From the NCBI RefSeq assembly GCF_016811235.1, contig NZ_JAFBID010000071.1, positions 1-34,576 of the forward strand: a DNA stretch of 34,576 nucleotides, read 5' to 3'. The translations under genes and the position numbers were made by a program. Below are positions 1 to 8,227 of the stretch, in pieces. The notes beneath the pieces were generated by a model. That model saw nothing but the letters and a program-made list of their open reading frames with translations, had not been told where the DNA came from and searched no databases. Position 1 is the stretch's first letter. Every line of letters starts with the position of its first letter. The DNA comes from Microvirga arabica. GTDB taxonomy: Bacteria > Pseudomonadota > Alphaproteobacteria > Rhizobiales > Beijerinckiaceae.

Positions 1-78
1 GCCCAGGAGCTGTCGCGCCACTCCAACGACCTCTCCAGAGAGGTCCAGGACTTCCTCCAAGGCGTCAAAGCCGCTTAA
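1..78 (+). CDS. C-terminal end of a probable methyl-accepting chemotaxis protein (partial)
   Basis: The frame is open from the first base and ends in TAA at 76-78, giving 25 residues that finish in FLQGVKAA. A tail with an LS..V..FL..V.AA pattern is the usual last helix of the cytoplasmic coiled-coil hairpin in bacterial chemoreceptors, which signals to CheA/CheW. Only this tail is present, so the sensor domain, membrane segments and methylation region lie outside the window. A strong rho-independent terminator follows within 30 bases, so the gene ends its transcription unit. Assignment rests on a short segment; another coiled-coil protein cannot be excluded. Confidence 0.5.
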   Translation, partial: AQELSRHSNDLSREVQDFLQGVKAA

Positions 79-102
79 GGCACCTGCATTCTCATGAAGA
101 GC

Positions 103-137
103 AAAAGACCCGGCAACGTTTAGCCGGGTCTTTTTCT
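103..137 (+). terminator. Rho-independent terminator after the chemoreceptor tail
   Basis: An 11-bp perfect stem (AAAGACCCGGC at 104-114 with GCCGGGTCTTT at 123-133) and an 8-base loop are followed by a T-rich run to 137. It sits 25 bases after the stop codon of the partial upstream gene. Confidence 0.9.
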
Positions 138-500
138 TTGCCGCTACGCTGAAACAAGCATCCGTTGAGTGCTTTACTCATCATGACGGGTCGTGATCCA
201 AACCTGGAAGTACCCGTCACGGAAAACGGATCGGCATGACGTTCTAGTGGGTTCTTCACGGACGCTGATCCCGCAGCCTGATGAACCGGGCACCCGCCCC
301 GGCCTGAATGGATGGAGGTTCGCATAGCGATCTCGAATGGGCTGACCGCCCCCTCCACGTTGCGAAGTTGAGCGTCGGAGGCAGCCTTCAGCCCGACAAT
401 CTGACATATACCGCCGGTTCAAACCGGATGAACGTCAATGACGCGTGACCTCGAGTCACCGCGGGCCCATTTTCCTTCATGGAATGGGCCCGTTTGCTTG
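138..500 (+). other. Stretch without a protein gene: serial hairpins ending in a terminator, possible small RNA
   Basis: I see no convincing coding frame here; the open frames have no recognisable product or ribosome site. There are several hairpins: TGACGGGT/ACCCGTCA (184-191 and 212-219, 20-base loop), CCGGT/ACCGG (414-418 and 423-427), CGTC/GACG (433-443), GTGAC/GTCAC (445-449 and 455-459), and a 10-bp terminator-like stem at 462-492. The upstream gene is already terminated at 137, so a plus-strand terminator at 462-496 has no visible gene to serve. A structured small RNA is one explanation; no good promoter was found. Confidence 0.3.
462..496 (+). terminator. Terminator-like hairpin with no obvious upstream gene
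   Basis: CGGGCCCATT (462-471) pairs perfectly with AATGGGCCCG (483-492) around an 11-base loop and is followed by TTTGCTTG. The T tract is on the plus strand only. The nearest plus-strand gene ends at 78 and has its own terminator. Confidence 0.55.
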
Positions 501-512
501 GGCGGGCTTGAA

Positions 513-540
513 AACACGAAAGGCGCCCGAAGGCGCCTTG
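513..540 (-). terminator. Rho-independent terminator of the tRNA cluster
   Basis: Read on the minus strand, AAGGCGCC and GGCGCCTT (532-539 and 520-527) enclose a stable TTCG tetraloop and lead into TTTCGTGTTTTC. It lies about 28 bases past the CCA end of tRNA-Gly. Between them (550-565) is a 16-base perfect palindrome, TTCCTTCA/TGAAGGAA, of unknown role. Confidence 0.75.
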
Positions 541-566
541 TCGATGGATTTCCTTCATGAAGGAAT

Positions 567-641
567 TGGAGCGGGCGAAGGGATTCGAACCCTCGACCCC
601 AACCTTGGCAAGGTTGTGCTCTACCCCTGAGCTACACCCGC
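567..641 (-). tRNA. tRNA-Gly (anticodon GCC)
   Basis: The minus strand folds as a 75-nt cloverleaf. The acceptor stem pairs GCGGGTG (641-635) with CGCCCGC (577-571), followed by discriminator U and an encoded CCA (569-567). The D-arm begins TAGCTCAG, the T-arm carries GGTTCGAATCC, and the anticodon loop TTGCCAA gives GCC (609-607), reading GGC/GGU glycine codons. It is the last of three tandem minus-strand tRNA genes. Confidence 0.96.
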
Positions 642-666
642 ACGCTCCTTCTCAGATCCAACAGGA

Positions 667-742
<76 letters not shown>

Positions 743-785
743 CTGCCATTCCTTCCCCACCGCCGGCCAATGCCGAGAATGGGAA

Positions 786-861
786 TGGTGCCGCAAGAGG
801 GATTCGAACCCCCGACCCCCTCATTACGAATGAGGTGCTCTACCAGCTGAGCTATTGCGGC
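786..861 (-). tRNA. tRNA-Thr (anticodon CGT)
   Basis: A 76-nt cloverleaf on the minus strand. Acceptor GCCGCAA (861-855) pairs with TTGCGGC (796-790), followed by discriminator A and encoded CCA (788-786). The anticodon loop TTCGTAA gives CGT, which reads ACG threonine codons, frequent in a GC-rich genome. It is first in the tRNA trio and lies 81 bases after the stop codon of the HemY gene on the same strand, so readthrough from the heme block is possible. Confidence 0.95.
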
Positions 862-942
862 ATCGCAAATCTTGCGATCCGAGAGGTCGCCCTCTTACCC
901 CCTCGCCTGCCGGTTGGCAAGGCGGGAAAGGTTGGAAAGGCC

Positions 943-2562
943 CTACCAGACCGAAAAAATGCTGCGGCGCGCGGCCGCCTCTTCCTTCGGCTTCGGCACG
1001 TCCGGAGGCGTGGCCGGGAAGACCACGGGCTCCCGCAGAGGCGGCGGAGGCGGCGTTTCCTCCTTCACAGGCTCCGCATCGCTCAGGGCGGCTTTCAACT
1101 CGCTCTTCAGCACATCGTCTTCCGGATCGAGGACCGGCTCATTTAGGGCCACGGGTTCGGAGACAGGCGCAGGAGCAGACACGACTTCAGGTGAGGGCGC
1201 GGCCACGGCCGGCAGCGGCTTCGGCTCGTCGTCGAGATCCGCCGTTACATCGTCATGCAGGGTGAGTTCGGGGGCGACCAGCACGTCCGGCGGCGCCTGC
1301 CAGACGAAGGCGTCGAGGCGGCCGGTGACGGGCGAGATCGGCAGCCAGTGATCGGACACGATCCCGTCGGCGATCCAGGCCGGGTCCCGCGGCGCGCGGG
1401 TGGCGCGGGCAAGCCATTCGCGGCCCTTGCCGGTGGAGCCGTGCTCTGCCTGCTCCAGGTCGGACATGAGGAGGCAAACCCGCATGCTCGGCCGCTCCTG
1501 CAGCAGCGGCTCCAGCGCCTCGCGGGCACGGGCGAATTCGCGCGCCTCAAGCGCCGCGCGGGCCACAGCCAGCCGCCCCTCCGGCGCACCGCCGGCGAGC
1601 TTCATCAAGGTTTCGGCCCGTTTCAAACGATCGAGGCCGGAATCGCCCGGGCGCAGGTTGAGATAGACATCGGCGAGATCCGGATGGGGTAGGCTGCGCC
1701 AGGCAGTCTCCAGCACCTTGGCGGCCTTGCGCAGATCGCCCTTGCGCGACAGCATGCGGCCGGCCATGGCCGCAGCCAGCACGAGATCGGGTGCGAGCCT
1801 CACCGCATCCTGGGCGCTCCTGAGAGCGCCGTCGGGATCGTGATCCACTCGCTCCAGGGCATCGGCTGTCAGCAGGACGGCCCGGTGGCGCTTGGCCGTG
1901 GCCTTGTTCAGGAGACCCAGCGAGGCGCGCCGCTCGACCGCCTCCAGGGCCCCGCGCCAATCGTGATCGGCACAGCGCGCTTCAAGAACAGCATCGCTCG
2001 CCCAGGCGGCGGCAGGCGCCAGACGGACCGCCTCGGACGCGTATTGCTGGGCCGCCCCCGTATCCCCACGGCGCCGGGCCTCGACGAAGAGGCCGCGCAG
2101 GCCGAGCACACGGGTTTCGTCCTCCTCCATCATCTGGCCGAAAGCGGCCTCGGCCGCCTCGCGGTTGCCAGAAACCTGGGCCGCCTGCGCCTTGAGCAGC
2201 AGCGTCAGGGGCTCACGGCCTAGAAGCCGCTCGGCCTCGTTGGCGTAGCGGCGGGCCGCGATGGTGTCGCCCGCGCCCACGGCCACCATGCCGCGGGAGA
2301 TCGCCTGATAGCCGCGGGAGCGGCGGCGCGCCCGCGACGCGAAGGTCAGGCGGGAAGGCAGGTGCAGGATGCCGGAGACCAAGGACCAGAGCAGCGCCAG
2401 GAAGAGCGCGAGGCCCGCAAGCGCGATGGCGGCGACCGCCACCGACATCTGGATCTCGTAGCCCGCAAAGGTGATCAGAACCGAGCCGGGCCGGTCGGCC
2501 AGCCAGACGGCACCGAAGGCCGCCACGCAGAGAAGACCGATGAAGACGAGAGCGCGCCACAT
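943..2562 (-). CDS. hemY: HemY-like membrane-anchored TPR protein
   Basis: This 539-residue protein has two N-terminal membrane helices (about residues 4-22 and 40-62), matching the HemY_N domain. A long alanine-rich helical repeat region (about 80-440) of TPR type follows. The last 95 residues are rich in proline and acidic residues. HemY proteins of this type are encoded with hemC/hemD in proteobacteria and are linked to late heme synthesis; this is not the Gram-positive protoporphyrinogen oxidase of the same name, and its biochemical role is unsettled. The ATG at 2562 lies 18 bases after the mitofilin stop, with AAGGA about 12 bases upstream, so it should be co-transcribed. The tail is longer and more acidic than the TPR core requires and may be disordered. 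Confidence 0.85.
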   Translation of the reverse strand: MWRALVFIGLLCVAAFGAVWLADRPGSVLITFAGYEIQMSVAVAAIALAGLALFLALLWSLVSGILHLPSRLTFASRARRRSRGYQAISRGMVAVGAGDTIAARRYANEAERLLGREPLTLLLKAQAAQVSGNREAAEAAFGQMMEEDETRVLGLRGLFVEARRRGDTGAAQQYASEAVRLAPAAAWASDAVLEARCADHDWRGALEAVERRASLGLLNKATAKRHRAVLLTADALERVDHDPDGALRSAQDAVRLAPDLVLAAAMAGRMLSRKGDLRKAAKVLETAWRSLPHPDLADVYLNLRPGDSGLDRLKRAETLMKLAGGAPEGRLAVARAALEAREFARAREALEPLLQERPSMRVCLLMSDLEQAEHGSTGKGREWLARATRAPRDPAWIADGIVSDHWLPISPVTGRLDAFVWQAPPDVLVAPELTLHDDVTADLDDEPKPLPAVAAPSPEVVSAPAPVSEPVALNEPVLDPEDDVLKSELKAALSDAEPVKEETPPPPPLREPVVFPATPPDVPKPKEEAAARRSIFSVW

Positions 2563-2580
2563 GCTGGGCTGATCCTTTTC

Positions 2581-4227
2581 TTATTGCGTCGTACGGTTGA
2601 GGGTGGCGAGGGCATCAGAGCTGATGGCTTGGGCGGCCCGATGCGCATCAGCGACGGCCTTGACCTGCCGGCCCCATTCCTCGGACACCCGTCGTGCCGG
2701 CTCCGGCAGAGCGTCCCAGGCGGCCGCCGCCTCCACCACGTCGCCGCGCTCCAGGGCCTGTCGGATACGGGTGACGCTAGCAGAAACGCCACTGCCGCCG
2801 GGTTCGTTCACGGGCCGGACCGTCACCACCTTGTCGGCCATGCGCAGGATGCGGTCGGTCCAGCCCTCGGCCGGGCCGCGGCTCTCACGCAGGATCGCCG
2901 TCTCAACGGGTTCGAAGCTCTGAGCCAATTCGGCCGGGGTCGGGGCGCCCTCCTGGGCAAAAGGTTCGAGGGGCGCCACCCGGGCGGGGTCGGTGCCGGC
3001 CTTCCTCACACCGTCGAGCACCTCTGCGTAAGGGGTACCGCCCTGCAGGGCTTCGTTCAGGCGCCCGGCCAGCACCACGCGGGTTCCGGTCTGGCTTGCC
3101 GTGGTGACGTTCCTGGTGTTCTCGGCGGCCTGCTGGGACAGGGCGGCAAGGCGCTGCTCCTGCTCGCCGAAGCGACGGTCCGTGTCGGCAAAGCGCCGGT
3201 TGCTTTCCGCCAGCTGGCGGTCGAGATCGGCAAGACGCCGGTCCGTTTCCTGGAAGCGTTGCTCGCGCTCGCCAAAGCGGCGATCGAGGTCCGCGAGACG
3301 GCGGTCGATCTCCTGCGTGGCATTCGCCGCGTTCGTGGCGTTCTGCGCATTCGCCCGCACCTGCTCGTCAAGAGCGCCGAGGCGGTTGGAGAGTTCCGTC
3401 AGCGCCGCCTCGGTCTGGAGAGAGGCTTGAGGTTGACTCGCCTCCGGCACCGGACGGTTCAGGGCCTCCTGCGCCTGGGACGCCGCCTGCTCGGCAGCGC
3501 CCTGGATCGCCTGGAGCCGCTGGTCGAGCTCGCCCCGGGCCGTCTCGATGGCCTGAATCCGCCCCTCCAGTGCCCCGGTGTCGCCCGGCGGCTGGCCTCC
3601 TGGCGCGGCCGGCTGCTGGCGCAGTGCGCTCACCTGCTGTTCGAGCTGGGCAATGCGGGGATCTTCCTGCGCAGGAGTTTGTCCCTGCCAGGTCTGCAGC
3701 CCATAGACGAGCCCCGCCCCGACGAGGCCGCCGAGGAGGCCCGATCCGATGAGAGCCCCGGCGGAGCTGCGCCTCTCGGGAGCGGGCGGCGGAGGCACGG
3801 AATCCGTACGCGTCTCCGACGTGGAAGGATCCTGGTAGGAGCTGCCGCTCGAACTGGTATCCTGCCCGGCCATCTGCTCAAGGGAGGACTCCGAGGGCAG
3901 CGTGTCGGTGCCCGAACCCGAATCGAGGGTCGCTTCCGGAGACGCCACCACGTCCTCGGCCGGGGGCTCGCTGCCGCTGGCGATGGTCTCGTCCGCCTGC
4001 GCGCCCGACAGGGTGTCCGTCATGGCAGTCTCCGGCACGCGGGTCTCCTCACCGACAGTATCTCGCCCAAGGGTGTCCTGGCCGACAGTCTCCTGGGCGG
4101 CCGCCTCGGGATCGGCCTGAACCGTGCCGTCGTCGATCACGGTGGCCTTCAGGTCGATGGTAGCCGGCTCGCGCGAGGGCTTCTTGCGGGAGGATTTGGG
4201 GCGTCGGGGGTCAGATGGATCGGTCAC
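2581..4227 (-). CDS. Mitofilin/Mic60-family inner-membrane coiled-coil protein
   Basis: The predicted protein (548 residues from the GTG at 4227) has a basic N-terminus and a long acidic, Thr/Ser/Pro-rich stretch. One membrane helix follows (about residues 157-177, glycine-rich), then a long coiled coil and a C-terminal mitofilin-like helical domain. Alphaproteobacterial Mic60 homologues shape inner-membrane invaginations, as Mic60 shapes mitochondrial cristae, and are commonly encoded beside hemC/hemD/hemY as here. I chose GTG because AAGAGAG lies just upstream and the next residues (TDPSDP..) resemble usual starts; an in-frame TTG at 4281 would add 18 residues. The coiled coil contains a striking run of near-repeats built on DRRF/DRRL and EQRL units (about 3130-3310). 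A 211-base gap to hemD leaves room for its own promoter. Confidence 0.85.
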   Translation of the reverse strand: MTDPSDPRRPKSSRKKPSREPATIDLKATVIDDGTVQADPEAAAQETVGQDTLGRDTVGEETRVPETAMTDTLSGAQADETIASGSEPPAEDVVASPEATLDSGSGTDTLPSESSLEQMAGQDTSSSGSSYQDPSTSETRTDSVPPPPAPERRSSAGALIGSGLLGGLVGAGLVYGLQTWQGQTPAQEDPRIAQLEQQVSALRQQPAAPGGQPPGDTGALEGRIQAIETARGELDQRLQAIQGAAEQAASQAQEALNRPVPEASQPQASLQTEAALTELSNRLGALDEQVRANAQNATNAANATQEIDRRLADLDRRFGEREQRFQETDRRLADLDRQLAESNRRFADTDRRFGEQEQRLAALSQQAAENTRNVTTASQTGTRVVLAGRLNEALQGGTPYAEVLDGVRKAGTDPARVAPLEPFAQEGAPTPAELAQSFEPVETAILRESRGPAEGWTDRILRMADKVVTVRPVNEPGGSGVSASVTRIRQALERGDVVEAAAAWDALPEPARRVSEEWGRQVKAVADAHRAAQAISSDALATLNRTTQ

Positions 4228-4438
4228 GGGTCTCTCTTGCAGGGTCGCCAGGAAAACATCTCCCTGGGGCGAGGTCTTCAAAAGGGCAGTGTGATAGGCA
4301 ATTGAGGCAAGCTTGGGCGCTCAGGTTTCGTTCCCTCAAGAGCCGGTGATTGTCCAAGATCGGCAGACCCACGGGACCATGATCCTCTCCTTATGACAAA
4401 GATCCCCTGGGGGATCGTAGCCGAAGTCACGGCCAAGG
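4228..4438. other. Spacer between hemD and the mitofilin gene; no gene seen
   Basis: The 211 bases hold no convincing frame. On the minus strand there are several TTG-starting hexamers near 4310-4360 that could be part of a promoter for the mitofilin-hemY pair, but no clear -35/-10 pair was found. Confidence 0.4.
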
Positions 4439-5134
4439 TCATGGGACCCGGTCGAGAAGCCCGAGCAGCGCTTCTTCCGACGGCTCCTCCGCCACGAGGG
4501 TCGTGGCGCCTGCCGATGCCAGGGGCGCGGCTACGTCGGCCGACAGGCAGAGATGGAAAATCCCTAAGAGGCGCGATGCCAGACCTGCCTCTCCTGCCAG
4601 CCGGATCACGAGATCCGCGCTCCGTCGGGAATAATGGAGCGCGGCGCCGATTTGGCCAGAGCGCATGGCCTCGACGGCGCTGTCCGGCAGCGTACCGACA
4701 GCCTTAGCCTCGTAGGCTTCCCATTGCAGGATTGTGAAGCCGGAAGCCCTCAAGGAGGCCGCCGGTTCCTCCTTGTGATGGCGCGCGGTCACGTGGAGCA
4801 GGGTCAGGCCGGGTTCCAGCGTGCCGCGAATCAGCCGCGCGAGAGAGACCGCATCGCCCTCCGCCACGGTGATGCTGGCAAAGCCTGTTGCCCGCACCGC
4901 TTCGGCCGTGCGCTCGCCGACGGCGAAAACGGGGCTCATTCGGTCGAGGCTCGCCAGGGCTGCCGCTGCATGGGCGCTGGTGACGATCAGTGCGTCGTAA
5001 GGCCCCGACGGCATCGGATCGCCGGTCGGCACGATCCGGGTCACAGGCGCCAGCAACGCCTCGTGGCCGCGGGCCGCGAGCTTTTCTGCCGTGCGCGCGG
5101 CATCGTCGGCCGAGCGGGTGACCAGGACTTGCAT
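4439..5134 (-). CDS. hemD: Uroporphyrinogen-III synthase
   Basis: The product (231 residues from ATG 5134) begins MQVLVTRSADDAARTAEKL and has the alternating two-domain pattern of HemD. It has YDALIVTSAHAA near residue 50, a VGERTAEAVR segment near 75, and a conserved YSRRSADL stretch near 170. HemD closes and isomerises hydroxymethylbilane to uroporphyrinogen III, the branch point to heme, siroheme and cobalamin. It follows hemC with a TGATG junction, where the stop and start share one base, so translation is probably coupled. A GTG one codon upstream (5137) would instead give a GTGA overlap. HemD is poorly conserved as a family, but the position directly after hemC makes the call firm. Confidence 0.93.
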   Translation of the reverse strand: MQVLVTRSADDAARTAEKLAARGHEALLAPVTRIVPTGDPMPSGPYDALIVTSAHAAAALASLDRMSPVFAVGERTAEAVRATGFASITVAEGDAVSLARLIRGTLEPGLTLLHVTARHHKEEPAASLRASGFTILQWEAYEAKAVGTLPDSAVEAMRSGQIGAALHYSRRSADLVIRLAGEAGLASRLLGIFHLCLSADVAAPLASAGATTLVAEEPSEEALLGLLDRVP

Positions 5135-6060
5135 CACGCTTTGAGGAAATCCGGCGGCATGCGGGAACGCAGCTCGCTTCCGGCATCTCGTCCGAGGGCG
5201 ACGGCATCCTCGGGCAAGCCGCGGCGGACAGCCTCCAGGCTCTCCGACCCGTCCGGGCGCAGCACGAGGCCGCGGAATTCGAGTTCGCCGCCGACGAGCC
5301 GCGCGTGGCCTGCGATGGGCGTGCGGCAGGAGCCGTCGAGGATGGTGAGAAAGGCTCGCTCGGCCGCGAGCGCCTGTCCGGTCGGGGCATCGAGAATCGG
5401 GGCAATCGCCTCGCGAACCCGCTCGTCCTCGGCCCGGATCGCAATGGCGATCGCCCCCTGCCCCACGGCCGGCAGGAAGTCGTCCGTCTCCAGGGTCGTG
5501 GTCACGTGATCGGTGAGGCCGAGGCGGCGCAGGCCCGCCATGGCGAGCAGCGTCGCGTCGACCTCGCCGCGCTCCAACTTGGCGAGCCGCGTCTGCACAT
5601 TGCCGCGCAGGAGCGTGACCTGGAGATCGGGCCGCAAGCGGCGGATCTGCGCCTGGCGCCTGAGCGACGCCGAGCCGACGACCGCGCCCTGCGGCAGGTC
5701 GCCGATGCTCTTGAACCGGTGGCTGATGAAGGCGTCGCGCACGTCCTCGCGCGGCAGGAAGCCGGCGATCACAATGCCCTCCGGCAGGGTCGTCGGCAGG
5801 TCCTTGGCGGAATGGACCGCGAGGTCGATGGAGCCTTCGAGCAGCGCGATGTCGAGCTCCTTGGTGAAGAGCCCCTTGCCGCCGGCCTCCGACAGGGGCC
5901 GGTCCTGAATGGCGTCGCCCGTGGTCTTGATGATCGACAGGGGCAGGTGCTCGACAGCCCAGCCATGGGCGGCGACCAGCCTGTCTTGCGTCTCGTGGGC
6001 CTGGGCCAGCGCCAGCGGGCTGCCCCGCGTACCGATGACCAGGGTGGGTGAAGCGGCCAT
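5134..6060 (-). CDS. hemC: Porphobilinogen deaminase (hydroxymethylbilane synthase)
   Basis: This 308-residue protein polymerises four porphobilinogens to hydroxymethylbilane in heme synthesis. It shows GTRGSPLALAQ (10-20), TTGD (46-49), GKGLFTKELD (61-70), AVHSAKDLPT with the catalytic Asp at about 87, RGNVQTRL (152-159) and DGSCRTPIAGHA, whose Cys245 attaches the dipyrromethane cofactor. I chose ATG 6060: the protein then starts MAASPTLVIGTRGS like family members, with AGGAGAG about 10 bases upstream. A longer frame reaching 6159 adds low-complexity residues without homologous features. The gene is divergent from tsaD across 122 bases and leads the heme block. Confidence 0.97.
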   Translation of the reverse strand: MAASPTLVIGTRGSPLALAQAHETQDRLVAAHGWAVEHLPLSIIKTTGDAIQDRPLSEAGGKGLFTKELDIALLEGSIDLAVHSAKDLPTTLPEGIVIAGFLPREDVRDAFISHRFKSIGDLPQGAVVGSASLRRQAQIRRLRPDLQVTLLRGNVQTRLAKLERGEVDATLLAMAGLRRLGLTDHVTTTLETDDFLPAVGQGAIAIAIRAEDERVREAIAPILDAPTGQALAAERAFLTILDGSCRTPIAGHARLVGGELEFRGLVLRPDGSESLEAVRRGLPEDAVALGRDAGSELRSRMPPDFLKA

Positions 6061-6095
6061 TCCGGTTCTGCTCTCCTGAAGAATGATTTCGGCGT

Positions 6096-6125
6096 TTGAT
6101 CTTGTGCGGCGCGGCGGACTATAGG
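6096..6125 (+). promoter_or_regulatory. Candidate sigma-70 promoter for tsaD-gpsA
   Basis: In the divergent hemC/tsaD spacer, TTGATC (6096-6101) and TATAGG (6120-6125) are 18 bases apart, each with four of six consensus bases. This would give a leader of about 50 bases before tsaD. It is judged by eye only. Confidence 0.3.
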
Positions 6126-6182
6126 GGGAGGAGCGCCGGGCCGAAACCCCGGACAACACCTTAATTCGAGCAGCCAGAGATC

Positions 6183-7238
6183 ATGCGCATTCTAGGCATC
6201 GAGACCACCTGCGACGAGACCGCGGCCGCCGTCGTGGGCGTCGGCTTCGACGGACGGGGCGAGATCCTCTCCAACGAGGTTTTAAGCCAGATCGCCGAGC
6301 ACGCCCGCTACGGCGGCGTGGTGCCGGAGATCGCGGCGCGCGCTCATGTGGAGGTGATCGACCGGCTGATCGCCCGTGCGCTGAAAAACGCGAACTGCTC
6401 GGTCAAGGACATCGACGGCATCGCGGTCGCGGCCGGCCCCGGCCTCATCGGCGGCGTGCTGGTGGGGCTCACCACGGCGAAAGCCATCGCGCTCGTGACC
6501 CGCAAGCCCCTGATGGCGGTGAACCATCTCGAGGCCCATGCACTCACCGCGCGGCTTACCGACGGCATCGGCTTTCCCTACCTGCTGCTACTGGCCTCCG
6601 GCGGCCACACGCAGCTCGTGGCGGTGCGCGGCGTCGGCGATTACGTGCGCATCGGCACCACCATCGACGACGCCATCGGCGAGGCCTTCGACAAGGTCGC
6701 CAAGATGCTGGGGCTGCCTTATCCCGGCGGCCCGCATGTGGAGCGCGAGGCCGCGAAGGGCAATCCCGAACGCTTCGCCTTCCCGCGCCCGATGCAGGGC
6801 CGCAAGGAGCCGAACTTTTCGCTCTCCGGCCTCAAGACGGCCGTGCGCATCGAGGCGGAGAAGATCGCGCCGCTGACCGCCAGCGACATCGCCGATCTGT
6901 GCGCCAGCTTCCAAGCGGCCATCGTGGACGTGGTGGTGGACCGCACCCGCGTGGGCCTGCGCGCCTTCCGCGAGATCGCCGGCCATCCGGCGGCCCTCGT
7001 GGTGGCGGGCGGCGTTGCCGCCAACCAGGGCATGCGCCAGGGGCTGCAGCGGCTCGCGGTCGAGGCCGGCCTCAAGCTCGTGGCGCCGCCCGTGAATTTG
7101 TGCGGCGACAACGGCGCGATGATCGCCTGGGCCGGACTCGAGCGCATGCGTCTCGGCCTCATCGACGACATCGCGGCGCCTGCCCGCGCCCGCTGGCCCC
7201 TCGACACCAGCCGCGACGAGGCGGGAGCGAAGGCCTGA
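6183..7238 (+). CDS. tsaD: tRNA N6-adenosine threonylcarbamoyltransferase TsaD
   Basis: TsaD (older names Gcp, YgjD) transfers the threonylcarbamoyl group to A37 of ANN-reading tRNAs, working with TsaB and TsaE. The 351-residue product starts MRILGIETTCDETAAAVV, the ASKHA-fold start of the family. It carries the metal-binding HxxxH pair in VNHLEAHAL (His115, His119), ASGGHTQL near 140 and the DDAIGEAFDKVAKMLGLPYPGG stretch near 165. The glycine-rich GGVAAN segment lies near 280 and CGDNGAMIAWAG near 310. Length is normal. The next gene, gpsA, overlaps it by one base (TGATG), indicating an operon. TsaD followed by gpsA is common in rhizobial genomes. Confidence 0.97.
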   Translation: MRILGIETTCDETAAAVVGVGFDGRGEILSNEVLSQIAEHARYGGVVPEIAARAHVEVIDRLIARALKNANCSVKDIDGIAVAAGPGLIGGVLVGLTTAKAIALVTRKPLMAVNHLEAHALTARLTDGIGFPYLLLLASGGHTQLVAVRGVGDYVRIGTTIDDAIGEAFDKVAKMLGLPYPGGPHVEREAAKGNPERFAFPRPMQGRKEPNFSLSGLKTAVRIEAEKIAPLTASDIADLCASFQAAIVDVVVDRTRVGLRAFREIAGHPAALVVAGGVAANQGMRQGLQRLAVEAGLKLVAPPVNLCGDNGAMIAWAGLERMRLGLIDDIAAPARARWPLDTSRDEAGAKA

Positions 7239-8227
7239 TGGCGTCGCAGCCGATCGGCATTGCCGGAGCCGGCGCCTGGGGAACGGCACTCGCCAACGCG
7301 GCGGCAGCCGCCGGGAACGACGTGGTGCTCTGGATGCGCTCGCCCGAGCAGGCGGATGCGCTGGTGGCGACACGCACGAATGAGCGCTGCCTGCCGGGCG
7401 TGAAGCTCCATGAGCGCATCAGGCCGACCGCCGAGCTGAGCGCGCTTGCCGCGTCCAGCGCCGTCCTTCTCGTCACGCCCGCGCAGACCACGCGCGAGGT
7501 GACGGCGGCGCTCGCCTGCGTGCTGCCTGCTTCGGTGTCGCTGGTGCTCTGCGCCAAAGGCATCGAACGCGGCAGCGGGGCCTTTCTCTGCGACGTGGTC
7601 GCGGAGGTGCGCCCCGGCGCGCCCGTGGCCGTGCTGTCGGGCCCGAGCTTCGCCCATGACGTAGCCCGCGGCCTGCCCACTGCCGTGACGCTGGCCTGCC
7701 GCGATACGGCGCTGGCGGAAGCGATGGCCAATGCGCTGTCCGGCCCGACCTTGCGCGTCTATCACCGGAGCGATGTGCGCGGCGTCGAGATCGGGGGCGC
7801 CGCCAAGAACGTGCTGGCCATCGCCTGCGGGGCCGTGGCGGGCAAGGGCCTCGGCGAGAGCGCCAAGGCAGCGCTGATCGCCCGCGGCTTCGCCGAGCTC
7901 CTGCGCTTCGCCCGCGCCTATGGCGGGGAGCCCGAGACGCTCATGGGGCTCTCCGGTCTCGGCGATCTGGTGCTCACCTGCTCCACCGCGCAGTCGCGCA
8001 ACTTCGCCTTCGGCCAGCGCCTCGGCCAGGGGATGAGCGTCGAGGCGGCCGCCGGCGGCAAGCTGGTGGAGGGCGCAGCCACCGCAAGCGCCCTCGTGGC
8101 GCTGGCGCGGGCAAAAGGCATCGACATGCCGATTGCGGAAGCGGTCGAGCAGATCCTGTCCGGCGCATGGACTCTCGATCAGGCTGTCGATGCGCTGATG
8201 AACCGACCGATCAAGTCTGAGCATTGA
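7238..8227 (+). CDS. gpsA: Glycerol-3-phosphate dehydrogenase [NAD(P)+]
   Basis: This 329-residue cytosolic enzyme reduces dihydroxyacetone phosphate to sn-glycerol-3-phosphate for phospholipid synthesis. The N-terminal Rossmann motif GAGAWGTALA is at residues 10-19. LCAKGIE (near 105), SGPSFAHDVA (near 132) and GAAKNVLAIACG (near 185, catalytic Lys) follow, then LSGLGDLVLTC near 240 and NFAFG near 253. The ATG at 7238 shares a base with the tsaD stop, which fixes the start. A perfect 19-bp palindromic repeat begins at the first base after the stop codon and may help end or stabilise the transcript. Confidence 0.97.
   Translation: MASQPIGIAGAGAWGTALANAAAAAGNDVVLWMRSPEQADALVATRTNERCLPGVKLHERIRPTAELSALAASSAVLLVTPAQTTREVTAALACVLPASVSLVLCAKGIERGSGAFLCDVVAEVRPGAPVAVLSGPSFAHDVARGLPTAVTLACRDTALAEAMANALSGPTLRVYHRSDVRGVEIGGAAKNVLAIACGAVAGKGLGESAKAALIARGFAELLRFARAYGGEPETLMGLSGLGDLVLTCSTAQSRNFAFGQRLGQGMSVEAAAGGKLVEGAATASALVALARAKGIDMPIAEAVEQILSGAWTLDQAVDALMNRPIKSEH

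Noticed and set aside
174..422. 82-codon minus-strand frame in the left spacer
   Set aside because: No homology recognised, no ribosome site, and its residues follow the hairpin sequences.
2362..4305. 647-codon plus-strand open frame opposite the HemY and mitofilin genes
   Set aside because: Antisense shadow of the mitofilin frame, with Leu/Arg/Gly runs and no ribosome site.
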